A stretch of 64,000 nucleotides of DNA from Gammaproteobacteria bacterium (GTDB lineage: Bacteria > Pseudomonadota > Gammaproteobacteria > Pseudomonadales > Azotimanducaceae), in assembly GCA_030425195.1 (NCBI GenBank), contig JAUIAV010000005.1, forward strand, positions 186,001-250,000. The letters run 5' to 3'. Shown here piece after piece: positions 16,220-25,664 of this stretch. Both the position numbers and the translations under genes were made by a program. The notes beneath the pieces were generated by a model. That model was not told the origin of the DNA, did no database searches, and worked only from the letters and a program-made list of their open reading frames with translations. Position 1 is the first letter of the stretch. Each line of letters begins with the position of its first letter.

Positions 16220-16315
16220 CTGTTGTCGAGCCTCCCGCTGAAGCGTACTGCCCCGTGACAGAACGCTCAGGCACTATAGCGCTGGCGTATCGGAAAAACT
16301 CGCTGTAACCGGACA

Positions 16316-17491
16316 TTGCACGAAGAACCCAGAACAGGCGACGACCTGCTCGCGCAGGCCCTCGACCGGCAGCGCCGGGGCCTGCCTGCGGCCGCTGACA
16401 CCCTCACGGTGGAACGGAGCTGGACCGTGCCGCCGTCCGTCGAGTCGGTCTCTGTCAGCTACCGGCTGCGCGACGATGACGCGTGCCCTGTCACCGAAGC
16501 CGTCGTGGACGGCTGCGCCATCAGCCTGGACGACCCTCAGCCGCTCGGGCCGGTGGCCATACCGAAACCCTGGGGCCGGGAAATCTGGTTCACGGGCATG
16601 GAGGCGCGAGGCGAATCCCGGATCGGACACGGGGCGGCACTGTCCATCGGCACCTACCTGGCCCTGGCCCCGGAGCATCTCAGCTGCGGCAATCTGCCCG
16701 TGCTTCTGAAGATTCTGGATCCGCGGCCGGAACCCGTGCTCGGAGAACTCTATCTGGAAGTCCACGAGTCCAAGCAGGAGGTCTACGTGGTCACCCACGT
16801 GGAGCCGGCCGCCTGGCCGGAGGGCAGGGGCCGAATCCGCTATGGCATCAGTCAGGCCAAGCGGCACAGCTACGGCAGCGATGATGACTTCAGAGCGGCT
16901 TTTCTCGCGGCGCTGAAGCGCTACGAAGACGTACGTGGGGATGTGGACGCCGGCGCTGAGCATCTCTCGGAGGCAGAGGCCGCCGCCCGGGCGGAGGCGC
17001 TGACGTTCACCGATGAGCGGACGCTCGCCGTCGGTGACGTGATCGCCGTGCCCGTCTGGGTGCCGCACTCGCTGCAGCCCGGCGTGCGGGTGGTGGAATT
17101 TCAGACGCCCACCTACGAGCGGTTCATCCTCTCATCCAGTCAGAAGGTGCTCACCCAGCCCGGCTGGGACAGCGCTCATGCCGTCGCGCACATGCGGCTG
17201 GACACGCCCGCCGTGGAACCGCCGGAGCCGGTCTCCGACGGCGTGGAACGCATCGTCCGGTTCGACGAGTTCGGCGTGTGGCAGGCACGCCTGAATGGAG
17301 CCCTCGCACTGCCTCGGGAACTGCCCTATGCGCTGGCCTTCTGTGTAACCGGCAAGGCCGTGCTGGCCGGGCCCGGCGACAGCCTGGAGCTCAATGCGGG
17401 TGAGGCTGCGTTCATTCCCCGGGCGTCCGTGGGACGCGACATCGAAGGCAGATCCGACAGCCTTCTGCTGCTGGCGGCACCCGGGCTGTGA
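16316..17491 (+). CDS. Cupin, type I mannose-6-phosphate isomerase-like protein
   Basis: 391 residues if the TTG at 16316 is used; no strong ribosome site is seen, so the start is uncertain. The core carries the type I phosphomannose isomerase opening (PKPWGREIWFTGME, about 85-98), LPVLLKILDP, and ELYLEVHESKQEVYVVTHV with the Glu/His positions that bind zinc, followed by a second cupin part (VWVPHSLQPGVRVVEFQTP) and a third at the C-terminus (AGEAAFIPRAS). It could isomerise a hexose phosphate, but the sequence is diverged from ManA. Its stop overlaps the phosphoesterase start (GTGA). Confidence 0.75.
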   Translation: MHEEPRTGDDLLAQALDRQRRGLPAAADTLTVERSWTVPPSVESVSVSYRLRDDDACPVTEAVVDGCAISLDDPQPLGPVAIPKPWGREIWFTGMEARGESRIGHGAALSIGTYLALAPEHLSCGNLPVLLKILDPRPEPVLGELYLEVHESKQEVYVVTHVEPAAWPEGRGRIRYGISQAKRHSYGSDDDFRAAFLAALKRYEDVRGDVDAGAEHLSEAEAAARAEALTFTDERTLAVGDVIAVPVWVPHSLQPGVRVVEFQTPTYERFILSSSQKVLTQPGWDSAHAVAHMRLDTPAVEPPEPVSDGVERIVRFDEFGVWQARLNGALALPRELPYALAFCVTGKAVLAGPGDSLELNAGEAAFIPRASVGRDIEGRSDSLLLLAAPGL

Positions 17492-18603
17492 GCGAAACCG
17501 CCGCCATCGCACACGGGCGACTGCGCCGCTGGGGGCGGCGGCTGGCGCCGCTTCTGGTCGTCAACGTCTTCTACTTCGGACTGCTCATCTATCCGCTGCT
17601 CCGGATCTGGGAACTGCTGGCGGGCAGTCTCCCGGGTACGCCCGTGCTGCTGGCGATCATGGTTGGCCCCCTGCTCGGCCGCCTCTCCTACGAATTCTTT
17701 CCTGGCACGGCCACCCGCTGGCTGTCCGGTGCTGCCCTCACCTGGCTCGGCATCTGCTTTCTCGCGTTCCCGCTCGTGGCCGGCTTCGAGCTGCTCCGTC
17801 TCTTTCTGCCGCTACCCCCCCAGACCTGGGGACTCATCCTCGCCGGCGCCCTGACTGTCCTGGGGATGGCCGCATTCACGAACGCGCAGCTGGTGCGCAC
17901 CCGGGCGGTCCAAATTCCGCACGAGCACGCACCGGATGGACTGCGGCTGGTTCAGATCAGCGACGTGCACGTGGGCTCCCGCAGTGGCCGCTTTCTCGAC
18001 CGGGTGGTACGCAAAGTCAACGCGCTGAAGCCGGACATGGTGGTCATCACGGGCGACCTCATCGATTTCCGGGACATCTCGAGTGAGGAGCTCGGCAGCC
18101 TCGCGCGCATCGAAGCCCCGGCATGGTTCATCATCGGTAACCATGAGCGCTACGTGGACGTGGAGGAAATCTGCGGGAGGTTGACCGGACACGGCATTCA
18201 CGTCATCCGTAACGGCACCGCCCGGCACGGCAGCATCCAGCTGATCGGCATCGACGATGCGGAGCCGAAATCGCAGGTCAGACGCGAGCTCCGAAAGCTC
18301 ACGCCCGTTTCCGACGCCTACCGCATCCTGCTCTACCATCGTCCGGACGGGGCGGAGGATGCGGCCGCCTGGGGCGCTCACCTGATGCTCTGCGGGCACA
18401 CGCACAACGGTCAGATCGTGCCTTTCAACTTCATCGTCCGCCGGATCTTCCCCAGGATCCGCGGTCTCTACGAGGTGGACGGCATGCACCTGTACGTCAG
18501 TCCGGGCACCGGCACCTGGGGGCCCATCCTGCGTCTGGGCTCGCGCTCGGAGATCAGTCTGTTTACCCTGGGTCCCCTCAAGTCTTGCCAGGAGGACGCA
18601 TGA
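17488..18603 (+). CDS. Membrane-anchored calcineurin-like metallophosphoesterase
   Basis: 371 residues from GTG 17488. The first about 140 residues hold four hydrophobic helices; the catalytic domain follows with the classical motifs: ISDVHVG (DxH), VVITGDLID (GDxxD), IIGNHERY (GNHE), an H in LLYHRPD, and LCGHTHNGQ (GHTHxGQ). This is the YkuE-like class of metal-dependent phosphohydrolases (Mn, Fe or Zn). Substrates in the class range from lipid-linked phosphates to nucleotides, so the function is open. It sits between, and overlaps, the cupin and MBL genes, forming a three-gene operon. Confidence 0.88.
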   Translation: MSETAAIAHGRLRRWGRRLAPLLVVNVFYFGLLIYPLLRIWELLAGSLPGTPVLLAIMVGPLLGRLSYEFFPGTATRWLSGAALTWLGICFLAFPLVAGFELLRLFLPLPPQTWGLILAGALTVLGMAAFTNAQLVRTRAVQIPHEHAPDGLRLVQISDVHVGSRSGRFLDRVVRKVNALKPDMVVITGDLIDFRDISSEELGSLARIEAPAWFIIGNHERYVDVEEICGRLTGHGIHVIRNGTARHGSIQLIGIDDAEPKSQVRRELRKLTPVSDAYRILLYHRPDGAEDAAAWGAHLMLCGHTHNGQIVPFNFIVRRIFPRIRGLYEVDGMHLYVSPGTGTWGPILRLGSRSEISLFTLGPLKSCQEDA

Positions 18604-19292
18604 GTGATTCCGCCGCCGAACAGGAGCTCATCATCGAGCAGATCGAGATCGGGCCCATGCAGAATTTCACCTATCTCGTCGGTTCCCGGACCACGCGGGA
18701 GGTGGTCGTGGTCGATCCCGCCTGGGACATCGACGGTCTGATGAATCACATCGCCGAGCGGGACTACCAGCTGAAAGGCGCGCTCGTGACCCACTATCAC
18801 CCGGATCACTGCGGCGGTTCCATGGGCGGCCACAACATCGAAGGCGTCTCGGAGCTGCTCGAGAAACAGGGCCTGAAGGTCTACGTGCACAACGAGGAAG
18901 CGGACGGGCTGAAGAAAGTCACGGGAATCTCGGATAACGACATGGTCCGCGTCACCTCTGGCGACACTCTGTCCATCGGCGAGGTGGACGTGGAATTTCT
19001 CCACACGCCGGGCCACACCCCGGGCTCTCAATGCTTCCGCATCAAGCAGACGCTGGTTTCCGGAGACACCCTGTTCATCAATGGCTGCGGCCGGGTCGAT
19101 CTGCCCGGCTCAGACACCGAAGACATGTACCGGAGCCTGAGAAAGCTGGCCGCCCTCCCGGACGAGACCCTGCTGCTGCCCGGACACAACTACGGCCACG
19201 TCCCCAACGCGACGCTCGGCGAGACCAAGCAGCACAACACCTATCTGAAGATCAGTGATCTTGATACCTGGAAGATGATCATGGGCGGCTGA
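18600..19292 (+). CDS. MBL-fold metallo-hydrolase (glyoxalase II-like)
   Basis: 230 residues from ATG 18600, with AGGAGG in the preceding coding end; it overlaps the phosphoesterase stop as ATGA. Metal ligands are visible: THYHPDHCGG (HxHxDH), HTPGHTPGSQ, SGDTLFINGCGR and LLPGHNYG. The FINGCGR and PGHNYG segments resemble persulfide dioxygenase/GloB-type hydrolases acting on thioesters or persulfides, but the overall match is to the general hydroxyacylglutathione-hydrolase-like group. Cytoplasmic; the substrate is unknown. Confidence 0.88.
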   Translation: MSDSAAEQELIIEQIEIGPMQNFTYLVGSRTTREVVVVDPAWDIDGLMNHIAERDYQLKGALVTHYHPDHCGGSMGGHNIEGVSELLEKQGLKVYVHNEEADGLKKVTGISDNDMVRVTSGDTLSIGEVDVEFLHTPGHTPGSQCFRIKQTLVSGDTLFINGCGRVDLPGSDTEDMYRSLRKLAALPDETLLLPGHNYGHVPNATLGETKQHNTYLKISDLDTWKMIMGG

Positions 19293-19310
19293 CAGGCCGC
19301 GCCGCGGCGC

Positions 19311-19859
19311 TCAGTCGCAGAGCGCGAGCTCGGCGCCGGAAACGGCGACCATCCGGGCGACGGATTCATCACAGACCGCCACCGGATCGAAGTGGCGTGT
19401 CCGTCCCAGCATGGGCATGCCGATGTAGCCGCGCATCCTGAGCCGGTTGCCATCCAGCTCCATGCGGGAGGAATAGGTGTTGCCCGACCCGGGATCGTAG
19501 ATCTTTCCCTCCCAGCGCCGGCCCGTCCACCGATAGTCCTCGAGCAGTTCCAGGCCGATCAGCAGGCGTGATCTCATTTCCGGCTCCGGGTTGTTGTCAT
19601 CCCTTCTCGGCGTCCCGGGCTTCCCCGCCGTTTCATCAGGCCCGTACACGGCGTCCCGGATGGCGACGACCGTCATGCTCAGACGTTCACCTTGCATTAC
19701 CACCCGCATGAGGGAATCTCCGCCGGACCAGAGTCCAGCCACCGCCGTCTTCGCCCCCGCCTCATCTGCGGATGCAGCGACCGCAGGCAGCAGCATCGTC
19801 AGCACGAGCGTCCGCAGAACGGGCCCCGGGCGCAGCTTCCAGCCGGACGGCCGCCTCAT
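19311..19859 (-). CDS. Exported DUF2147 protein (copy 1)
   Basis: 182 residues with a signal peptide (VLRTLVLTMLLPAVAASADE). The mature domain has the DUF2147 pattern: VAGLWSGGDSLMRVV, MRSRLLIGLELLEDY, WEGKIYDPGSGNTYSSRMEL and LRMRGYIGMPMLGRTRHF. The family is a small periplasmic beta-barrel-like domain that may bind a ligand; the biochemical role is unknown. It overlaps the upstream paralogue by 4 nt (ATGA), so the two are made together. Confidence 0.88.
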   Translation of the reverse strand: MRRPSGWKLRPGPVLRTLVLTMLLPAVAASADEAGAKTAVAGLWSGGDSLMRVVMQGERLSMTVVAIRDAVYGPDETAGKPGTPRRDDNNPEPEMRSRLLIGLELLEDYRWTGRRWEGKIYDPGSGNTYSSRMELDGNRLRMRGYIGMPMLGRTRHFDPVAVCDESVARMVAVSGAELALCD

Positions 19860-20422
19860 GGTGCATCCGCCAGCAGGGCGTCGCAGGGCGTGCCGGTCAT
19901 TCCCGCGTTCCGGATCATGCGCAGAATATTCTCGTTGCAGGCGGACAGCGGGGCGAAAACCTCGGTTCTGCCGATCAGCGACAGACCGATGTGGCCCCGG
20001 ATTCTCAGCTCACCATTCTTCACCCAGGCTGTGGACTTCCAGCGGGTACCGTTCGACGGCAGGTAGAGACTGCCGCGCCACTTCCCCCTCCGGTACTCAT
20101 AGCCGCTCAGCATCTCCAGGCCGATGAACGGCCGGTCGCGCAGCGAAGGATCCGGATTGCGCAGATCGGTTTTCGGCTCGCCGACCACGCCCACACCGTC
20201 CTTCTCGCGCCAGAGCGGATTTTTCAGCGCCACGATCCTGGCACTGAGACCGTCAGCCCCATCCGGCTGCACCTCGATCATCGTGCCCGAGCTCGCCCAG
20301 ATCCCGAACACCGCATCACGCCCCGGCTCGGACCACACGAAACCCGTCCCGGAAAGGATCAGGATCATCAGACCTATTCCGGGAAGACCCCGCTTCAGCC
20401 GCTTCAAGCCCGCTCCTGGCAT
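19856..20422 (-). CDS. Exported DUF2147 protein (copy 2)
   Basis: 188 residues from ATG 20422; a TTG at 20407 with AGGAG 6 nt upstream is an equally good start and would trim five residues. A signal peptide (LPGIGLMILILSGTGFVWS) is followed by the same DUF2147 order as copy 1: FGIWASSGTMIEV, RPFIGLEMLSGYEY, WRGSLYLPSNGTRW, LRIRGHIGLSLIGRTEVF. The pair is clearly paralogous but well diverged. It heads a two-gene operon divergent from the enoyl-CoA hydratase operon, with about 60 bp between the starts. Confidence 0.85.
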   Translation of the reverse strand: MPGAGLKRLKRGLPGIGLMILILSGTGFVWSEPGRDAVFGIWASSGTMIEVQPDGADGLSARIVALKNPLWREKDGVGVVGEPKTDLRNPDPSLRDRPFIGLEMLSGYEYRRGKWRGSLYLPSNGTRWKSTAWVKNGELRIRGHIGLSLIGRTEVFAPLSACNENILRMIRNAGMTGTPCDALLADAP

Positions 20423-20483
20423 CTCATGAATAAAGGACGGATGATAACTGACATAACTGACTGGGAACTGAACGGGGGAGCGA

Positions 20484-21341
20484 ATGGACACGGGCCAGTT
20501 CACGGGCTTCGAGCTCGGCATCAGGGAACCGGGCATCGCCTGGTTCCAGTTCAATACACCGGAACGGCTGAACGGCATGACCACGGCCATCAAGCGGGAT
20601 CTGATCGAGGCCATCACTCAGGCCCAGATGGACAACCGGGTGCGCGTGCTGGTCTTTACCGGCACCGGCCGGGCCTTCTGCGCCGGCGACGATCTGAAGG
20701 CCTATGGCGGCGCCGATCTGCCCGGCGAGGCTCTCGTGCCCCCCATCCCACCCGGTCACGACAACGCCCTCGGCACCTACAATGGCCTGCGCACGGTCTC
20801 CCAGCAGCTCAACACCACCATCCGCAACCTGGACAAGCTGACGGTGGCCGCCATCAATGGCGTGGCCATTCAGACCGGCTTTTCCCTGGCGCTTTCCTGT
20901 GATTTCCGGATCGCAGCGGACAGTGCCCGGATGGGCAGCGCGACGCTGCGCTTCGGCCTCCTGCCTGACGAAGGCGGGCAGTATCTGCTCGTCCAGCAGA
21001 TGGGTGTGTCACGCACGCTCGAGTTTCTGATGAAGAAACGCATCGTCGATGCGGCAGAAGCCCTCGAGCTCGGCCTGGTGAACGAGGTGGTTCCCGCGGC
21101 CGAACTCGAAGCCAGAACCGAGGCGTGGGCGGCAGAGCTTGCCAACGGTCCACAGGTTTCCATGCGGCTTCTGAAACGTTCCGTCTACAACGCTGCCGAG
21201 CTCACCTGGAGTCAGGCACTGGACGAGATTGCCGCCAAGACGGCCATCTCCGACCACCACCCGGATGCGAGAGAAGGGGTGAAGGCTTTTCACGAGAAAC
21301 GGGATGCGAAGTTCAACGACTGGCTGGAGAACGGGCAGTGA
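20484..21341 (+). CDS. Enoyl-CoA hydratase/isomerase family protein (1)
   Basis: 285 residues; GGGGGAG precedes ATG 20484. Crotonase-fold marks: NTPERLNGM, TGTGRAFCAGDDLKA (first oxyanion-hole segment), AAINGVAIQTGFSLALSCDFRIAA (split by me into AAINGVAIQTGF and SLALSCDFRIA), and FGLLPDEGGQYLL. The PDEGG acid pair sits where hydratases hold catalytic glutamates. It acts on an acyl-CoA in fatty or organic acid breakdown; the exact reaction is not resolved. The stop overlaps the next gene's GTG start. Confidence 0.88.
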   Translation: MDTGQFTGFELGIREPGIAWFQFNTPERLNGMTTAIKRDLIEAITQAQMDNRVRVLVFTGTGRAFCAGDDLKAYGGADLPGEALVPPIPPGHDNALGTYNGLRTVSQQLNTTIRNLDKLTVAAINGVAIQTGFSLALSCDFRIAADSARMGSATLRFGLLPDEGGQYLLVQQMGVSRTLEFLMKKRIVDAAEALELGLVNEVVPAAELEARTEAWAAELANGPQVSMRLLKRSVYNAAELTWSQALDEIAAKTAISDHHPDAREGVKAFHEKRDAKFNDWLENGQ

Positions 21342-22078
21342 ACGACAGCGTCACCTACCACTCCGAGGACGGCATCGCCACAGTGACCATCAACCGGCCC
21401 GACAGAATGAACGCGCTCAATGAGGACGTGATCCAGGGCCTGAAAGCCGCCTGGATCCGGCTCGAGGAGACCGACGACCGGGTGGCCGTTCTGCACGCGG
21501 CCGGTGATCGTGCTTTTTCGGTGGGTGCGGACATCAGAAATCCCCCGGCGGAAATGTGGGAGGGGGTGCCGAGCGTCGGGGTGGCCACCAGCAAGCCCAT
21601 CATCGCCGCCCTGCACGGCTGGTGCATCGGCGGCGCCTACGTGATCGTGCAGATGTGCGACCTGGTGGTGGCGTCTGAAACCACCGTATTCAAGTACCCT
21701 GAGGCTCAGCTCGGGTTCACCGGCGGTCTGATCGCCAGCGCCGTGGCCCGGATCCCGCACAAGGTCGCCATGGAGTTCATGCTGCTGGGCCAGGATCTCC
21801 CCGCGGAGCGGGCCCGGGAGGTAGGCATGGTGAATCGGGTGGTGCCGGAGGGCGAGGAGCTCGCCGCCGCCCTCGAATGGGCAGCCATCCTGCGCCACTC
21901 GGCGCCGCTGGTGGTCGAGACTCTGAAGGAATTCTCCCTGGCGACCCTCAATCAGAGCCCGGCGGAAGCCGGTGCCATCAGCCGGGAAAGGCTGCTCGCC
22001 GTTCGGACCAGTGAGGATGGGGCCGAAGGCCGGCGTGCGTTTGCGGAAAAACGCACGCCGGAATTCAAAGGGCACTAG
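21338..22078 (+). CDS. Enoyl-CoA hydratase/isomerase family protein (2)
   Basis: 246 residues from GTG 21338, overlapping the first hydratase by 4 nt. Crotonase motifs: INRPDRMNALNEDV, AAGDRAFSVGADI, AALHGWCIGGAYVIVQMCDL and FKYPEAQLGFTGG. The active-site loop differs from copy 1 (KYPEAQLGF against TLRFGLLPDE), so the two are not functional duplicates; together they may handle successive steps, or subunits, of one acyl-CoA route. It converges on the Tat-exported enzyme gene, with the stop codons overlapping (CTAG). Confidence 0.88.
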   Translation: MNDSVTYHSEDGIATVTINRPDRMNALNEDVIQGLKAAWIRLEETDDRVAVLHAAGDRAFSVGADIRNPPAEMWEGVPSVGVATSKPIIAALHGWCIGGAYVIVQMCDLVVASETTVFKYPEAQLGFTGGLIASAVARIPHKVAMEFMLLGQDLPAERAREVGMVNRVVPEGEELAAALEWAAILRHSAPLVVETLKEFSLATLNQSPAEAGAISRERLLAVRTSEDGAEGRRAFAEKRTPEFKGH

Positions 22079-23472
22079 GCAGTCTCCGCCCGCCCCCCTC
22101 GGCCGGACCTGGCGGGCCAGAGTTCGTCATGGCGGGCGTGCGTCTCAAGATATGCACCCGGCTGGAAATGCGCATCGTAGAACGCCGTATCGAGCCGGTG
22201 TGCCTGCAGGTACATCATCGCGAAGATCGAAGGCACCGTGGCGGGAAACTTCCCGTAGGTCGCATGCACGTACTCGGCCATGGTCGCCACGCAGTCCACG
22301 AACTTCGCGTCATGGGCGGCCGCGCTGCTCCGGGCCCGTTCGTTGTCACGGTAGGGTCCCGGGGTCGATCGATGGAAAGGCCCGTCCGGGCCGAACTTGG
22401 CGGCGACCACGTCTACCACCGCCGCGCGCATGTCCGGGAAATGCGGCGGGCAGTGGCCCTCGAGAACGCCCGGCAACCCGGTCACGTTCGGCAGTGGCCA
22501 GCGGTCGTCAACGTCGTACCGGAAGCCGAGACCGGGGAGATTGGGATCTCCGCTGGCACCCAGAATCGTCAAAGGGTTGATGCCGCCGTACATCCATCCA
22601 CCCAGACCCAGCGCCTGCTCCATCAGCATGCCCGCATAGCACGATGTTCCGATTTCCACCGTCGCTTCCGAAAGCGACATCTGATCCACGAGGCTCATGG
22701 GATAGGGATTGTCCACATCGACGATCCCGCTGAATGCGGAAAGCCCCGGAACCTCGCGATCCCGGATGTCGTCGTAGATGCACACGCCGTTCTGAACCAG
22801 ATAGCAGAGATTCAGGATGTGGTGCGCGGCCAGATCCACCACCGGGATGATCAGCGTGCTGCCCGGTACGTTCGCACACCAGGTGTTGTGCAGCTCCATG
22901 TGCTCGGCGGCGGCCGGTGTGCACAGCCGGCCCGGGGTCAGCCTCCGGATGCGCTTCCGGTGTATGTTCAACCAGGTTTCCAGATCGGCTTCCACCGGCG
23001 GCGCGAGCTCACGGGTCGGAAAGTAATAGGTGCCGTCATCGTCCGTGAAGAAGAACTCCGTGGTGCCGAAGCCCGCCGCGGAAGGAAACGTCCTCCCGGT
23101 TGCGGTGCCTGCGTAGTTCGGAATCCGGGGCTCGTAAGCCGGGTTGTAGGGAATCAGGTTCGCCCAGCCCGTGTTCCCGGCGACCGTGGAGATCAGGAGC
23201 AGCTGCTCGAGCTCGTTCAGGGGTTGCGCTGGTCGTTTCGACCGATAGGCCAGGGGACCGCCGGGGATCTCGGCCCCGAGCGCGAACCGGCGGGAGCGCC
23301 TGCCCCGGATGGCATCCACCAGCGGAAAACCGGTCGCTTCCAGCAGACCGGCCGGCAACGCCGTGTCAGCCGCCGGAGCCGGCTGCGCGGCCGCCAGCGA
23401 GCTGCCGGCGAGCAGGGTGGCGCCGGTTCTGAGGCCGGATTTGAGAAGGTGCCGTCTCGAAGATTCCATCAT
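22075..23472 (-). CDS. Tat-exported protein of unknown function, nitroreductase-like segment
   Basis: 465 residues from ATG 23472 (GGAG upstream). The N-terminus SSRRHLLKSGLRTGATLLAG is a twin-arginine signal, so the protein is exported folded and probably with a cofactor. An early RGRRSRRFALGAEI segment followed by LNELEQLLLISTVAGNTG recalls the flavin-binding entry of nitroreductases (RRSxRxF), but the rest (LHNTWCANVPGSTL, LCYLVQNGVCIYDDIRD, and a C-terminal FAMMYLQAHRLDTAFYDAHF) matches no family I can name. It is divergent from a GlxA-type regulator, the likely controller. Function unknown. Confidence 0.75.
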   Translation of the reverse strand: MMESSRRHLLKSGLRTGATLLAGSSLAAAQPAPAADTALPAGLLEATGFPLVDAIRGRRSRRFALGAEIPGGPLAYRSKRPAQPLNELEQLLLISTVAGNTGWANLIPYNPAYEPRIPNYAGTATGRTFPSAAGFGTTEFFFTDDDGTYYFPTRELAPPVEADLETWLNIHRKRIRRLTPGRLCTPAAAEHMELHNTWCANVPGSTLIIPVVDLAAHHILNLCYLVQNGVCIYDDIRDREVPGLSAFSGIVDVDNPYPMSLVDQMSLSEATVEIGTSCYAGMLMEQALGLGGWMYGGINPLTILGASGDPNLPGLGFRYDVDDRWPLPNVTGLPGVLEGHCPPHFPDMRAAVVDVVAAKFGPDGPFHRSTPGPYRDNERARSSAAAHDAKFVDCVATMAEYVHATYGKFPATVPSIFAMMYLQAHRLDTAFYDAHFQPGAYLETHARHDELWPARSGRGGRAETA

Positions 23473-23561
23473 TCCGCTCCATTGGTCAGGATTGCTGGGC
23501 GACATTGTCGGGATTCCGGTCGGGTCGGGTTAGTGTCTGATTGGACAGAAACGGGCCAGAT

Positions 23562-24671
23562 ATGACAGATTGCCGATATTCAGTCGCCGAGCACCCGACC
23601 ATGCGCGTCCACCTGATCGCCCTGCCCGAAGCATCCGCCTCCGTGCTGTACGGTCTGCACGAGGTGCTGGGCACTGCCGGCAGATCCAGCGCGCTGTTCG
23701 CGACTTCGAGCGACGCGACCCTCGCCCCGCCGACGGATCCGCCGGCCTGCGAGGCCCGGGTCGTCGCCCACAGCCGCGGCGCTTTCCGAACCACGCTGGG
23801 CGTTCCCATCGAGCCCGATGCCGCCTTTACTGATGCCCCCACGGCAGACGTGGTCATCGTTCCTGACATCGATCTGGCGGACGGGATTCCCGACCACAGC
23901 GAGTGGCGCGAAGCCTGCGACTGGCTCCGCCGGCAGCATGATGCGGGCGCAGTCATCTGCTCGGTCTGCACGGGTGCGCTTCTGCTGGCAGACAGCGGTC
24001 TGCTGAATGGCAGGGACGCGACCACCCACTGGAGTGCGGCCAGGCTGCTCGGCGAACGGCATCCGGACATACACGTGTGCGTGGAACGCGTCATCGTGCC
24101 CGCCGGTTCTGCACATCAGGTCGTCACCTCCGGCGGCTCGGCTTCCTGGTCCGATCTGGCCCTCTATCTGATCGCGAGATTCTTCGGCCAGGAGGAAGCC
24201 AGGCGGATCGCGAAGATCTTTCTGTTCGGAGACCGGAGCGACGGTCAGCTGCCCTTCGCGGCTCTGGTGCGACCAAAGCAGCACGAGGACGCCATCATTC
24301 AGAAAGTTCAGGTCTGGATTGCCGGCCACTACGCAGTGGCGCACCCGGTGTGGGAGATGACGAGACGGTCCGGCCTGAGTGAGCGAACCTTCAAACGGCG
24401 CTTCAGGCGGTCAACGGGTTATGCCCCCCTGGACTACGTGCAGACGCTTCGGGTGGAAGAGGCCAAGCAGATGCTCGAAACGACCGCCACCCGGATCGAC
24501 GGGATCGCAAGGGAAGTCGGCTACGAAGACGCCAACGCGTTTCGTCGGCTGTTCAAACGGCTGGTGGGGATCAGCCCCCGGGTCTACCGCCAGCGGTTCC
24601 TGGCGGTGACCGATCCGGTATGCCCGGCTACGCCGGCAGGAGATGCGCGACTGCGTCGCGCTCCTCGATGA
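23562..24671 (+). CDS. GlxA-type AraC-family regulator (DJ-1/PfpI domain)
   Basis: 369 residues from ATG 23562; the frame opens at a TTG at 23541. The N-terminal half is a DJ-1/PfpI-like sensor ([20 protein letters not shown]; nucleophile-elbow segment [19 protein letters not shown]). The C-terminal AraC helix-turn-helix pair runs over about the last 100 residues ([40 protein letters not shown]). Relatives respond to small nitrogenous metabolites. It is divergent from the Tat-exported enzyme across about 90 bp, making that gene the probable target. The 3' end overlaps convergent mdh by 44 nt. Confidence 0.9.
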   Translation: MTDCRYSVAEHPTMRVHLIALPEASASVLYGLHEVLGTAGRSSALFATSSDATLAPPTDPPACEARVVAHSRGAFRTTLGVPIEPDAAFTDAPTADVVIVPDIDLADGIPDHSEWREACDWLRRQHDAGAVICSVCTGALLLADSGLLNGRDATTHWSAARLLGERHPDIHVCVERVIVPAGSAHQVVTSGGSASWSDLALYLIARFFGQEEARRIAKIFLFGDRSDGQLPFAALVRPKQHEDAIIQKVQVWIAGHYAVAHPVWEMTRRSGLSERTFKRRFRRSTGYAPLDYVQTLRVEEAKQMLETTATRIDGIAREVGYEDANAFRRLFKRLVGISPRVYRQRFLAVTDPVCPATPAGDARLRRAPR

Positions 24672-25605
24672 GCTCGGTGGCGGTCGCATCCATCTTGCCC
24701 TGGCTGAACTCGTTGATGGACAGGCCCTGGATGATCGACCAGTCGCCGCCTTTGCAGGTCACCGGGAACGAATAGATGAGCCCCGGCTCGATGCCGTAGC
24801 TGCCGTCCGAGAAAACGCCCATGCTGACCACGCCGTCGCTGCCGAGGGCCCAGTCGTGCATGTGATCGATGGCGGCATTGGCGGCCGAGGCGGCGCTGGA
24901 AGCACCCCGGGCATCGATGATGGCGGCACCGCGCTGCTGCACGGTGGGAATGAAGTCCTTCTCGTACCAGTCCATGTCCACCAGACCCATGGCAGACTCG
25001 CCAGCCACCGTGGCCTCGTGAATGTCGGGATACTGTGTGGCGGAGTGGTTGCCCCAGATGGCGAGACCGGCCACGTCGGTGACGTGCTTGCCGGTCTTGT
25101 TCGCCAGCTGCGCGATGGCGCGATTGTGATCCAGGCGGGTCATGGCGGTGAACTGGCGCGGATCGATGTCCGGCGCGTTACGCTGGGCGATCAGACAGTT
25201 GGTGTTGGCCGGATTGCCCACCACCAGGATCTTCACGTCCCGGCTGGCGTGATCGTTGATGGCCTTGCCCTGCACGGAAAAAATGGCGGCATTGGCTTCG
25301 ATCAGATCTTTGCGCTCCATACCCGGTCCCCGGGGCCGGGAACCCACCAGCAGCGCGTAATCGGTGTCCTTGAAAGCCACATTGGCATCGTCCGTCGGGA
25401 TCATGTCCTGCACCAGCGGGAAGGCACAGTCCTCGATCTCCATGATCACGCCCTTCAGCGCATCCAGGGCCGGGGTGATCTCAAGGAGTTGCAGGATGAC
25501 GGGCTGGTCTTTGCCCAGCATCTCGCCGGAGGCAATTCTGAAGAGGAGCGCATAGCCGATCTGACCGGCCGCGCCCGTGACGGTTACTCGCACCGGGGCT
25601 TTCAT
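24628..25605 (-). CDS. mdh: Malate dehydrogenase (NAD)
   Basis: 325 residues from ATG 25605; GGAG lies 9 nt upstream, and an in-frame TTG at 25620 is less likely. Interconverts malate and oxaloacetate in the TCA cycle. Visible: the NAD-binding [18 protein letters not shown]; the substrate loop [14 protein letters not shown] with paired Arg; [16 protein letters not shown] with the catalytic Asp; and [11 protein letters not shown] with the catalytic His. Length and the GAAGQIGY motif place it in the cytosolic-type (TIGR01759) MDH group common in proteobacteria other than enterics. Confidence 0.96.
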   Translation of the reverse strand: MKAPVRVTVTGAAGQIGYALLFRIASGEMLGKDQPVILQLLEITPALDALKGVIMEIEDCAFPLVQDMIPTDDANVAFKDTDYALLVGSRPRGPGMERKDLIEANAAIFSVQGKAINDHASRDVKILVVGNPANTNCLIAQRNAPDIDPRQFTAMTRLDHNRAIAQLANKTGKHVTDVAGLAIWGNHSATQYPDIHEATVAGESAMGLVDMDWYEKDFIPTVQQRGAAIIDARGASSAASAANAAIDHMHDWALGSDGVVSMGVFSDGSYGIEPGLIYSFPVTCKGGDWSIIQGLSINEFSQGKMDATATELIEERDAVAHLLPA

Positions 25606-25664
25606 GCAGGATTTCTCCAATCAAGGTGTCCTAAGAGGCCGCGCATTGTAAGAAAACTCACCCG

